From contig NZ_QJUA01000003.1 in assembly GCF_003254575.1 (NCBI RefSeq), positions 1 through 64,000 on the forward strand: a stretch of DNA of 64,000 bases. Direction: 5' to 3'. Positions 57,069 through 64,000 of the stretch are shown one piece after another (the first letter of the stretch is position 1; every line of letters begins with the position of its first letter). The notes under the pieces are model-generated. The model was not told the origin of the DNA. It was given only the letters and a program-made list of their open reading frames with translations, and searched no databases. This DNA comes from Mycobacterium kyogaense (GTDB lineage: Bacteria > Actinomycetota > Actinomycetes > Mycobacteriales > Mycobacteriaceae). The translations under genes and the position numbers were made by a program.

Positions 57069-58259
57069 ATGGTTGACCGGCCCACGATCAACCGGCGGCG
57101 CCTCCTGACCGGAGGCGCCGCCGTTGCCGCCACAGGCGCCACCCTCGCGGGTGTCCGTGCCACCGAAAAGGTGACCGCCACAGCGGGATTCGGCACCCAC
57201 CGCGAATCCTTCCACGGTGCGCACCAAGCCGGGGTGGCCACTGCGCCTCAGGCCCACGCCACCTTCGTCGCTCTCGATCTTCGTCCCGGGGCGGCCCGCT
57301 CCCCGCGCGAGGCACTCACCGCGGTGCTGAAGTTGTGGACGTCTGACGCGGCCCGGCTCACCCAAGGCGAACCCGCGCTGGCCGACACCGAACCGGAACT
57401 GGCATTGCGGCCGGCGAGGCTGACCGTCACGGTCGGCCTGGGACCCGCAGTGTTCGATCAGATCGGAGCGGCGCACCTGCGGCCCGACGGGGCGGCCCCG
57501 CTGCCGACGTTCGTCGTCGACCGCCTCGACGAGAAATGGTGTGGCGGTGACCTGTTGTTGCAGATCTGCGCCGACGACCTGGTGCCGGTCGCGCATGCAT
57601 GCCGGGTCCTGCTGAAGAACGTCCGGACGCTGGCGACACCGCGATGGCGTCAGAACGGCTTCCGCGGCGCCCGTGGCGCCGATACCGACGGCACGACCAT
57701 GCGCAACCTCATGGGCCAGGTCGACGGCACCGCGAACCTGCGTGCACCCGGCGAATTCGACCGCTACGTGTGGGATGCCGGCGAGCAGCACCGGTGGTTC
57801 GCGGGCGGGACGGTCGCCGTGATCCGCAGGATCCGCGCCGAGATGGACACCTGGGACGAGCTCGACAGGACGAGCAAGGAGACGGCATTGGGGCGTCGAC
57901 TCGACACGGGAGCGCCGCTGACGGGTGCGCGCGAGTTCGACGAACCGGACTTCGCGGCTCAGGAGAACGGCATCCCGGTGATACCACCCAACGCGCACAT
58001 CGCGCTGGCGCATGCGCGGACCGACGACGAACACTTCCTGCGCCGCGGCTACAACTACGACGACGCGGCGGGTGAATGCGGACTGGTGTTCGCCGCCTAT
58101 CAACGCGCTCCGATGCGTCAATTCGTCCCCGTGTTGCGGCGGTTGGCCGGCGCCGACGCGCTCAACGCGTGGATCACCACGGTCGGCAGCGCCACCTTCG
58201 CGATCCTGCCCGGGGTGCCGACCGACGGATACCTGGGTCAGCCTCTGCTCGAGGCATGA
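57069..58259 (+). CDS. Dyp-type haem peroxidase, Tat-exported
   Basis: A 396-residue Dyp-type peroxidase of the EfeB-like class. A twin-arginine signal (NRRRLLTGGAAVAATGATLAG, residues about 8-30) marks export by Tat. The haem pocket includes the G-x-x-D-G motif in LMGQVDGTANLR and the proximal histidine in NAHIALAHAR. FLRRGYNYDDAAGECGLVFAAYQ is the conserved arginine region. EfeB-type enzymes oxidise or deferrochelate haem. ATG 57069 is preferred over TTG 57060, which overlaps the PCuAC stop. It closes the membrane protein-PepSY-PCuAC-DyP group. Confidence 0.9.
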   Translation: MVDRPTINRRRLLTGGAAVAATGATLAGVRATEKVTATAGFGTHRESFHGAHQAGVATAPQAHATFVALDLRPGAARSPREALTAVLKLWTSDAARLTQGEPALADTEPELALRPARLTVTVGLGPAVFDQIGAAHLRPDGAAPLPTFVVDRLDEKWCGGDLLLQICADDLVPVAHACRVLLKNVRTLATPRWRQNGFRGARGADTDGTTMRNLMGQVDGTANLRAPGEFDRYVWDAGEQHRWFAGGTVAVIRRIRAEMDTWDELDRTSKETALGRRLDTGAPLTGAREFDEPDFAAQENGIPVIPPNAHIALAHARTDDEHFLRRGYNYDDAAGECGLVFAAYQRAPMRQFVPVLRRLAGADALNAWITTVGSATFAILPGVPTDGYLGQPLLEA

Positions 58260-58330
58260 TCACCGGCGGGTCTAGCGGAACTCGGTGTCTGCGCGGTGCA
58301 ATAGACGCACGATCCCAGCGAGAGGTGACG

Positions 58331-58591
58331 ATGATGGTGAAACGTGCGGTCGTGGCTGTTTCGGCGATCGGGGTGGCGGTCGGTGTGGCGCTGCTGCCCG
58401 CCTCCGTCATCACCACCACGGTCGCCCAGCAGCCGTGGGACCCGGGCTGCTGGGGCCCGTTCGCGTGGGGGGCGAACGACTGCGACTGGTCGCCAACCTC
58501 GGGCCCCTCGTCGGGCGGACCCTGGGATCCGTCGGTAACCGGTCCCGGTCAGTTCAACCGCGCGGGAACCGGTTCGGGCTCCTCGTCCTGA
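58331..58591 (+). CDS. Small secreted Trp/Pro/Gly-rich protein
   Basis: An 86-residue exported protein without a recognised family. The signal peptide is VKRAVVAVSAIGVAVGVALLPASVITTTVAQQ, cleaved near residue 33. The mature part of about 53 residues is rich in Trp, Pro, Gly and Ser (PWDPGCWGPFAWGANDCDWSP), with two cysteines that could form a disulfide, and ends in GTGSGSSS. The first of two ATGs is preceded by GAGAGGTGACG. It lies 71 bases behind the DyP gene and ends two bases from the convergent HNH gene. Confidence 0.72.
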   Translation: MMVKRAVVAVSAIGVAVGVALLPASVITTTVAQQPWDPGCWGPFAWGANDCDWSPTSGPSSGGPWDPSVTGPGQFNRAGTGSGSSS

Positions 58592-58593
58592 GT

Positions 58594-59301
58594 TCAGCCC
58601 GTCGGGCAGGTCGCGGCAGCCTCCCGCAGCACCGGTACCGACGGTGCATCGACCGGTAGCCCGTAGCCGCGCAGAACTGCGATGAACTGCATGGCGTACT
58701 GGCAGTGGAATGCCGCATTCGGCGGCATCCACAGCGCCGGCTCCTTGTCTCCCTTGTCCTGGTTGGCCTGTCCGTCGACCGCCAGCAGATTGGCCGGGTC
58801 GTTGGCGAACCGGGTGCGCAGGTCGTCCGGCCAGCCGCGGGCCCCGAGGTCCCAGGCCAGCGCCAGGGGCACGATGTGGTCGATCTGCACGGCCGCGCCG
58901 ATCTGGTTGCCGCGGGTGAACGCGACGACGCTGCTGGTGTACGGGTCGAGGAGGGTGCCGGTGGCCACCGCGGTGGGGCATCGCTTGATCGCCACGTACG
59001 TCTTCTCACTCAGGTCGCGGTCGAGGATGTCGTTGCGGGTGTCGCAGCCGTTGTGCCCGCCCGGAGCCGTGGTGTCGTCGGTCCACGATTCGCCGAACGC
59101 ATCGCGGCGATAGTCGTGGCTGCGCGTGCGTGCAGGGATCTCGGCGACGCCCGCGAGGACGTCGACACCCGGCGCGACGGTGGGGATCTCGGCCTGGGCG
59201 ATGAAGCGCGACGGCCCGCGCGGCGAGGTGCCGACCTGGACGGCGACGATGACGGCCAGAGCTGAGGCGACCGCGAGCCACAGCAGCTGCCTGCGCGTCA
59301 C
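58594..59301 (-). CDS. Exported HNH-family (DUF1524-like) nuclease
   Basis: A 235-residue protein with an N-terminal membrane or signal segment (QLLWLAVASALAVIVAVQVG) and an extracytoplasmic HNH domain. The nuclease core is IDHIVPLALAWDLGARGWPDDLRTRFANDPANLLAVDGQANQDKGDKEPALWMPP, with the DH pair, the middle Asn and late DKGDKEP. Four to five cysteines in the mature part suit disulfides outside the cell. It is the Rv2972c counterpart by position. The GTG at 59301 overlaps the recG stop (GTGA); 33 open codons upstream are recG shadow. Confidence 0.87.
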   Translation of the reverse strand: MTRRQLLWLAVASALAVIVAVQVGTSPRGPSRFIAQAEIPTVAPGVDVLAGVAEIPARTRSHDYRRDAFGESWTDDTTAPGGHNGCDTRNDILDRDLSEKTYVAIKRCPTAVATGTLLDPYTSSVVAFTRGNQIGAAVQIDHIVPLALAWDLGARGWPDDLRTRFANDPANLLAVDGQANQDKGDKEPALWMPPNAAFHCQYAMQFIAVLRGYGLPVDAPSVPVLREAAATCPTG

Positions 59302-61529
59302 GACATGTCCAGGTATTGCACGCGGTCGGCGTCGACGAACGGAGCCGACAGGACCGCCATCCCGGGGTCCTGCGGATCGTGATCGAACACCCTCTCGCAC
59401 AGCTCTTTTGCGGTCTCGATGATCTCGCGATGGAGAGCCAGGGACAGGAAACGCAGGGTGATCGCGCGGCCGGATTGGTGCAGACCCAGTACGTCGCCCT
59501 CACTGCGCTCGAGCAGATCGAGGTCGGCGAGGGCGAACCCGTCGAGGGTGCCGGCCACGGCGGTGAGGCGCTGACCCGCCTTCGAGGTCTCCGGAAGGTT
59601 GGTGGCCAGCAGACACAGGCTCGGATGCTGGCCGCGGCCGATTCGGCCGCGCAACTGATGCAGTTGGCTGATGCCGAAGCGGTCGGCATCCATCACGACC
59701 ATCACCGTGGCGTTGGGCACGTCGACGCCCACCTCGATCACCGTCGTGCAGACCAGCACGTCGATGTCGCCGGCGCGGAACGCCGACATCACCGCATCCT
59801 TGTCTTCGGCGGCGAGCCGCCCGTGCATCAGGCCCAACCGCAACCCGGCCAGCGGCCCGTTGCTGAGCCGCTCGAACATCTGGACCACGGTGACCGGCGG
59901 AGGCCCACCCTGTCCCGCGTCGTGTCCACCGGACTTGGCCGGCTTGTCGTTCTCGTCGATGCGGGAGGCCACCACGTAGGCCTGCCGGCCGGCGCCGACC
60001 TCTTCGACGATCCGCTGCCAGGCGCGCGCCAGCCACGTCGGCTTCTGACCCACGAAGATCGCGGTCGTCGTGATGGGCTGGCGGCCACGCGGCAGCTCCC
60101 GCAACGTCGATGTCTCGAGGTCGCCGTAGACCGTGAGCGCCACCGTCCTCGGAATCGGTGTCGCCGTCATCACCAGAAGATGCGGGGTGATTCCTTCAGG
60201 AGCCTTGGCGCGCAATCGATCTCGCTGCTCGACACCGAACCGGTGCTGCTCGTCGACGACGACCATGCCGAGGCGGTCGAATTCCACGGCATCCTGCAGC
60301 AGTGCGTGCGTGCCGATCACGATGCCGGCGGTTCCGCCGGCCACCTCCCGGCGGGCATCGCGCTTCTGCTGCGCCGACATCGACCCGGTCAGCAAGGTCG
60401 CCGCGGTGGCTTGATCGGTGCCGCCGAGTTGGCCCGCCATCGCCAGCGGCCCCAGCATGGCGCGGATCGACTGGGCGTGCTGCGCGGCGAGCACCTCGGT
60501 CGGCGCCAGCAGTGCGCACTGATAACCGGCGTCGATCATCTGGAGCATCGCCAGCAGTGCGACAACCGTTTTGCCGGAACCGACTTCGCCCTGCAGCATC
60601 CGGTTCATCGGGTGCGCCCCCGCGAGCTCGGCAGAGATCACGTCGAGCACATCGCGCTGTCCGGCGGTGAGCTCGAACGGCAGCTGCGCCGCCATCGCCG
60701 CGGCCAGCCCGCCGGCGCGGGGCGCAGCGGCGGGTCCGGTCCCGCTCAGCTCGCTGTGCCGGCGCACCACTAGACCCCACTGCAGCCCGATCGCCTCGTC
60801 GTAGGTCAGGCGTTCGATCGCCCGTTCCCGCTCGTGGGTGTCCTCGGAGATGTGCACCGCCCGCAACGCAGCGTCCTCGGACATCAGATCATGTTCTCGG
60901 ACAACCCATTCGGGCAAGGGATCGGGTACGGGGTCCAGCACGGCCAGCATCTGGCGCATACAGGCGTAGATGTCCCAGGTCTGCACCTTGGCCGTCGCCG
61001 GGTAGATCGGGAAGTACTCCTTCTCGAACGCAGCGAGGACGTCCGTTCCGGCGGCCCCGGCGGCGTCGGCGATCGTCGACAGGGATTTGGTGCCCTTCAT
61101 GGTGCCGTCGTCGCGCAGGATCAGGAACGCCGGATGCGTGAGCTGCATGACGCCCCGGAAATACCCGACCTCGCCCGACAGCATCACCTTGGCGCCCTTG
61201 ACCAGTGAATGCTTCAGGTACTTGGCGTTGAAGAACGTGGCGGTGACCTTGGGTCTGCGCTGTCCTAGCGTCACGACCAGGAATTCCCGCTTGGGTTGCC
61301 GGTTGGTGTAGCGCAGAGTGGCCTCGGTGATGACGTCGACGAACGTGATGTGTTCGCCTTCTTCGAGATCGAGCTCCTCACCCTCGTCGCGCACGCTCAT
61401 GGCGTCGCTGTACTTGCGGGGGAAGTACCGCACCAGGTCACCGCAGGTACGCAGCCCCAGATGCTCCTCGAGGGGCTCGGCAGCCTTGCGGCCCAGCACG
61501 AAGTCGAGCCGATCACTCAGTGTCGCCAC
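59298..61529 (-). CDS. recG: ATP-dependent DNA helicase RecG
   Basis: A 743-residue RecG that regresses stalled forks and branch-migrates junctions. The N-terminal wedge/OB domain spans about residues 1-250 (FVDVITEATLRYTNRQPKREFLVVTLGQ). Helicase motifs follow: LLQGEVGSGKTVVALLAML (I), LAPTEVLAAQHA (Ia), VVVDEQHRFGVEQR (II), VMTATPIPRT (III), LMHGRLAAEDKDAVM, TTVIEVGVDVPNATVMVVMDADRFGISQLHQLRGRIGRG (V-VI). The start is GTG at 61529 with GGAG nine bases upstream, one base after the FakA-like stop. The exported nuclease gene overlaps its end. Confidence 0.96.
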   Translation of the reverse strand: MATLSDRLDFVLGRKAAEPLEEHLGLRTCGDLVRYFPRKYSDAMSVRDEGEELDLEEGEHITFVDVITEATLRYTNRQPKREFLVVTLGQRRPKVTATFFNAKYLKHSLVKGAKVMLSGEVGYFRGVMQLTHPAFLILRDDGTMKGTKSLSTIADAAGAAGTDVLAAFEKEYFPIYPATAKVQTWDIYACMRQMLAVLDPVPDPLPEWVVREHDLMSEDAALRAVHISEDTHERERAIERLTYDEAIGLQWGLVVRRHSELSGTGPAAAPRAGGLAAAMAAQLPFELTAGQRDVLDVISAELAGAHPMNRMLQGEVGSGKTVVALLAMLQMIDAGYQCALLAPTEVLAAQHAQSIRAMLGPLAMAGQLGGTDQATAATLLTGSMSAQQKRDARREVAGGTAGIVIGTHALLQDAVEFDRLGMVVVDEQHRFGVEQRDRLRAKAPEGITPHLLVMTATPIPRTVALTVYGDLETSTLRELPRGRQPITTTAIFVGQKPTWLARAWQRIVEEVGAGRQAYVVASRIDENDKPAKSGGHDAGQGGPPPVTVVQMFERLSNGPLAGLRLGLMHGRLAAEDKDAVMSAFRAGDIDVLVCTTVIEVGVDVPNATVMVVMDADRFGISQLHQLRGRIGRGQHPSLCLLATNLPETSKAGQRLTAVAGTLDGFALADLDLLERSEGDVLGLHQSGRAITLRFLSLALHREIIETAKELCERVFDHDPQDPGMAVLSAPFVDADRVQYLDMS

Positions 61530-61530
61530 G

Positions 61531-63192
61531 TCATTCGACTCCGATCAGCAGCACGTCGCCGCCGTGGCCGGTGTGGAAACTGACCATGTCGGTCCCCGGG
61601 TGCTCGCGGTGGACGTGGTCGCGCAGGGCATCGGCGACGTCGGGCCCGACGCCTGAGCCGGTGAGTACGGTCACCAGCTCGCCACCGGCGGCCAGCAACA
61701 GGTCGATCAGCCCGGCACCCACAGCGGTCACGCTGTCGCCCACGAGGACGACCTCGTCACCGGCGATTCCCAGTCCGTCCCCCGGCCGGCACGCACCGGC
61801 CCACGTCAGCGCTTCTTCGGCGGCGACGCGCACTGATCCGTGGCGCGCCCCGGCCGCGGCCCTGGTCATGGTGTAGCCGTCATCGACCGGTCGATGGCCC
61901 GGATCGTGCACGGCCAGCGCAGCCAGCCCCTGCACCATCGAGCCGGAATACACGGGCACCATCGTGATCCCCCAGTCCGACGCCACCGCCCAGCCGGCGA
62001 GCAGCTCCTCGGCGGCGACGTAACCATTGGGCAGCACCATGACGTGTTCGGCGCCGGTGTTGACCAACGCGTGGAGCAACTGGTGAGCGCTCACGGGTAA
62101 CCCGGGCTCCGGGCGCAGGATCTGCGCGCCCTCGCTGGTGAACAGCTCCTCGGCACCGTCTCCGTCGACGACGGCCAAGACTGCACGCTCCCGCGCCCAG
62201 CCGCCCGCCGGGTGACGGTCAGCGCCGCCGGTCAGCGACGTGATCTGGATGCGGCTGGGGACACCGACCTGCAGGGCGGCCTCCACGGCGGCACCCGCGT
62301 CGTCGACATGGACGTGGACGGAGTACCGGCCCGTCTCCGCCGACGCCGCGATGGCGACGGATTCGCCGAGCTCGTCCAGGCGTGCCCGCAATACCTCCAC
62401 CCCTGCCGGCTCGGCACCGCTGAGCAGGTACATGACCTCGAACTGCGGGGTCGCCGCCTTCGACACAGCGGTCACCGAGCGGGCCGACTCCCCGGCGGCA
62501 GCATCGACGGGTTCGGGACGGTACTGCGGGCGGGGCTGTGCACGCCCGGTGAGCGTGGTGGTCAGCGCGTCGAGAAGAACCAGCAGGCCCCGACCGCCTG
62601 CGTCCACCACACCGGCGTCGGCGAGCACGTCGAGCTGTGTCGGGGTGCGGTCCAGCGCCGCAACGGCGGCCTGGGCGGCGGCAGCCACCACCTCGGAGAG
62701 CTCTGCCTCTCCGCCGTCACCGTCGTCGGCTTCCCGGGCGGCTGCCTCCGCAGCGTCCTGCAGCACCGAGGTGATGGTGCCGGGCACGGCCTCACCCATC
62801 GAGGTGACGACCAGCGTGACGGCATGGCGCATCGCCGCGGCCAGCAGCCGGCCGTCGATGTCGGCGATCACGCGATCCTCGCCGGCGGCGGTGGTGACGT
62901 CGGCCAGGGCACGCAGAATCTGCGACAGGATCACCCCGGAGTTGCCGCGCGCGCCGCGCAGCGCCCCGTCGGCGAGCGCCGCCGCCACCGCGGTCACGTC
63001 GTCGCCGGCGGCAGCGGAGTCGGCGTGCGCCCAGGCAGCGCGCATCGTGAACAGCATGTTGGTACCGGTGTCGGCGTCGGCGACGGGGAAGACGTTCAGT
63101 GCGTTGATCTCATCGGTGTGGCTGATCAGATCCGACACCGCGGTGTGGGCCCAGCTCCGCAGCGCCGATGCATCGAGCCGCCGAGCCGACAT
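61531..63192 (-). CDS. DAK2/FakA-like phosphotransferase (YloV family)
   Basis: A 553-residue protein with an N-terminal DAK2 nucleotide-binding domain and a C-terminal DegV-like/DAK1-related part. INALNVFPVADADTGTNMLFTM provides the three aspartates that bind Mg-ATP. GARGNSGVILSQILRAL and SMGEAVPGTITSVLQDAAE complete the site. Homologues (FakA) phosphorylate fatty acids held by FakB. In M. tuberculosis the locus is annotated as Rv2975c/Rv2974c; here the frame is intact. ATG 63192 follows GGAGGTGAGG. An in-frame GTG two codons earlier lies within the ribosome site. recG follows after one base. Confidence 0.9.
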   Translation of the reverse strand: MSARRLDASALRSWAHTAVSDLISHTDEINALNVFPVADADTGTNMLFTMRAAWAHADSAAAGDDVTAVAAALADGALRGARGNSGVILSQILRALADVTTAAGEDRVIADIDGRLLAAAMRHAVTLVVTSMGEAVPGTITSVLQDAAEAAAREADDGDGGEAELSEVVAAAAQAAVAALDRTPTQLDVLADAGVVDAGGRGLLVLLDALTTTLTGRAQPRPQYRPEPVDAAAGESARSVTAVSKAATPQFEVMYLLSGAEPAGVEVLRARLDELGESVAIAASAETGRYSVHVHVDDAGAAVEAALQVGVPSRIQITSLTGGADRHPAGGWARERAVLAVVDGDGAEELFTSEGAQILRPEPGLPVSAHQLLHALVNTGAEHVMVLPNGYVAAEELLAGWAVASDWGITMVPVYSGSMVQGLAALAVHDPGHRPVDDGYTMTRAAAGARHGSVRVAAEEALTWAGACRPGDGLGIAGDEVVLVGDSVTAVGAGLIDLLLAAGGELVTVLTGSGVGPDVADALRDHVHREHPGTDMVSFHTGHGGDVLLIGVE

Positions 63193-63286
63193 CCTCACCT
63201 CCGCACGCCAGGGCGCCGCGGTGTGACTGAAGCAGCGTGCGCCGGCGCCAGCCTAGCCACTGCCCCGGACAGCAATGGACACCGTT

Positions 63287-63316
63287 TTGGCGAACCTCGG
63301 CGCTGCCCGGTAGTCT
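63287..63316 (+). promoter_or_regulatory. SigA-type promoter for rpmB
   Basis: TTGGCG (63287-63292) and TAGTCT (63311-63316) are separated by 18 bases. The predicted start lies near 63323, giving a leader of about 60 bases that ends in GAGGAGTTCTCACT before the ATG. Confidence 0.6.
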
Positions 63317-63383
63317 GATCGGGTTGTCGGGTCACCCGTTAGGTCGTTGACCCCCAAGCGCTGACTTATGAGGAGTTCTCACT

Positions 63384-63578
63384 ATGGCTGCCGTGTGCGA
63401 TATCTGCGGGAAGGGCCCCGGCTTCGGTAAGTCGGTGTCGCACTCCCATCGCCGGACGAGCCGTCGGTGGAATCCGAACATCCAGTCGGTGCGCGCGGTA
63501 GCCCGTCCGGGCGGCAACAAGCAGCGCGTGAACGTGTGCACCTCCTGCCTGAAGGCCGGCAAGGTCACCCGCGGCTGA
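63384..63578 (+). CDS. rpmB: 50S ribosomal protein L28 (zinc-ribbon form)
   Basis: A 64-residue L28. It keeps both cysteine pairs (VCDICGKGP and [12 protein letters not shown]), so it is the zinc-binding C+ type, not a zinc-independent paralogue. [23 protein letters not shown] is the family core. It is divergent from the FakA-recG group and convergent with ung. Confidence 0.96.
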   Translation: MAAVCDICGKGPGFGKSVSHSHRRTSRRWNPNIQSVRAVARPGGNKQRVNVCTSCLKAGKVTRG

Positions 63579-63623
63579 TTGCCGTCCACACCACACTTCG
63601 TCACTCCCGATCGGCCCGCCCTG

Positions 63624-64000
63624 CTACGGCAGGCGCCAGTCCACCGGTTCGGCACCCATCTGCGTCAACAGCTCGTTGGCCCGGCTGAACGGCCGCGACC
63701 CGAAGAAGCCCCGTGACGCCGACAGCGGCGACGGGTGCGCTGACTCGATGATGGCCGTGTCACCGAGCATCGGCTTGAGGGTGGCAGCGTCTCGTCCCCA
63801 CAGCACCGCCACCAGCGGGCGTTCCCGGGCGACCAGTGCCCGGATTGCACACTCGGTGACGGCTTCCCAGCCCTTGCCCCGATGCGAGGCCGGCGTCCCG
63901 GGGCGCACGGTCAGCACCCTGTTCAGCAGCATGACACCCTGCTCGGACCACGGGGTCAGGTCCCCGTTGGCGGGCGCCGGGTAGCCGAGATCCTGCTGAT
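63624..64000 (-). CDS. ung: Uracil-DNA glycosylase, C-terminal part (partial)
   Basis: The last 125 or so residues of Ung, which removes uracil from [31 protein letters not shown] and the leucine-loop motif [26 protein letters not shown], with the catalytic histidine, are decisive. The reading frame is open to the window edge, so the 5' part, including the catalytic GQDPY motif, lies outside. It follows rpmB in M. tuberculosis order (Rv2976c). Confidence 0.95.
   Translation of the reverse strand, partial: QQDLGYPAPANGDLTPWSEQGVMLLNRVLTVRPGTPASHRGKGWEAVTECAIRALVARERPLVAVLWGRDAATLKPMLGDTAIIESAHPSPLSASRGFFGSRPFSRANELLTQMGAEPVDWRLP

Overview
The window is chromosomal DNA of a high-GC actinobacterium, almost certainly a non-tuberculous Mycobacterium (Mycolicibacterium type). 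The evidence is gene order. From one end to the other it follows the Mycobacterium tuberculosis stretch Rv2897c to Rv2976c: comM edge, yraN, DUF2469, rnhB, lepB, rplS, lppW, trmD-rimM-KH-rpsP, dacB2, amidohydrolase-ffh, glnD-glnB-amt, ftsY, smc, acyP, osmC-like, mutM, rnc, DUF177, sepIVA, coaD, rsmD, pca, VKOR-DsbA pair, lipN, AKR, secreted HNH protein, recG, fakA-like, rpmB, ung edge. Protein names rest on remembered family and motif knowledge, since no search was run. I saw no tRNA, rRNA, CRISPR array, insertion sequence or prophage gene.

Layout. 1-8.2 kb: yraN, a DUF1206 membrane protein, then an accessory lipid or acyl block (an adenylation-ACP-membrane acyltransferase fusion, a TesB thioesterase, a CaiB-type CoA transferase, a HAD phosphatase and a secretory-type lipase). 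8-15 kb: core translation and secretion genes (rnhB, lepB, rplS, trmD, rimM, rpsP), interrupted by two tandem LppW-like lipoproteins. 15-22 kb: two tandem D,D-carboxypeptidases, a cyclase-family protein with altered metal ligands, a diflavin reductase behind an IdeR-like box, an amidohydrolase and ffh. 22-31 kb: a molybdopterin oxidoreductase, then a compact five-gene accessory operon (acyl-CoA ligase, DUF3556-type membrane protein, CrtI-like FAD oxidoreductase, two small proteins) preceded by a PucR-type regulator. 31-38 kb: the nitrogen operon amt-glnB-glnD behind a clear GlnR operator array, then ftsY and a divergent type II isopentenyl-diphosphate isomerase. 38-53 kb: smc to lipN, all on the minus strand, with many 4-base overlaps. 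53-58.6 kb: an aldo/keto reductase and a plus-strand group that looks like extracytoplasmic copper or haem handling (His-rich membrane protein, PepSY protein, PCuAC lipoprotein, Tat-exported DyP peroxidase). 58.6-64 kb: secreted HNH protein, recG, fakA-like, rpmB, ung.

Compared with M. tuberculosis, the large PDIM/PGL region between Rv2927c and Rv2965c is absent and a hemerythrin gene sits there instead. pknI is absent, and fdhD/fdhF near yraN are replaced by the acyl block. The most notable signals are (i) the five-gene fadD-DUF3556-FAD operon with its PucR regulator, (ii) the A-ACP-acyltransferase fusion, (iii) a matched bipartite promoter shared by rplS and rpsP, (iv) the GlnR array, (v) an IdeR-like box before the diflavin reductase, (vi) a perfect 28-bp palindrome between lipN and the AKR gene, and (vii) several promoters placed 6-8 bases before a start codon, which predict leaderless mRNAs.
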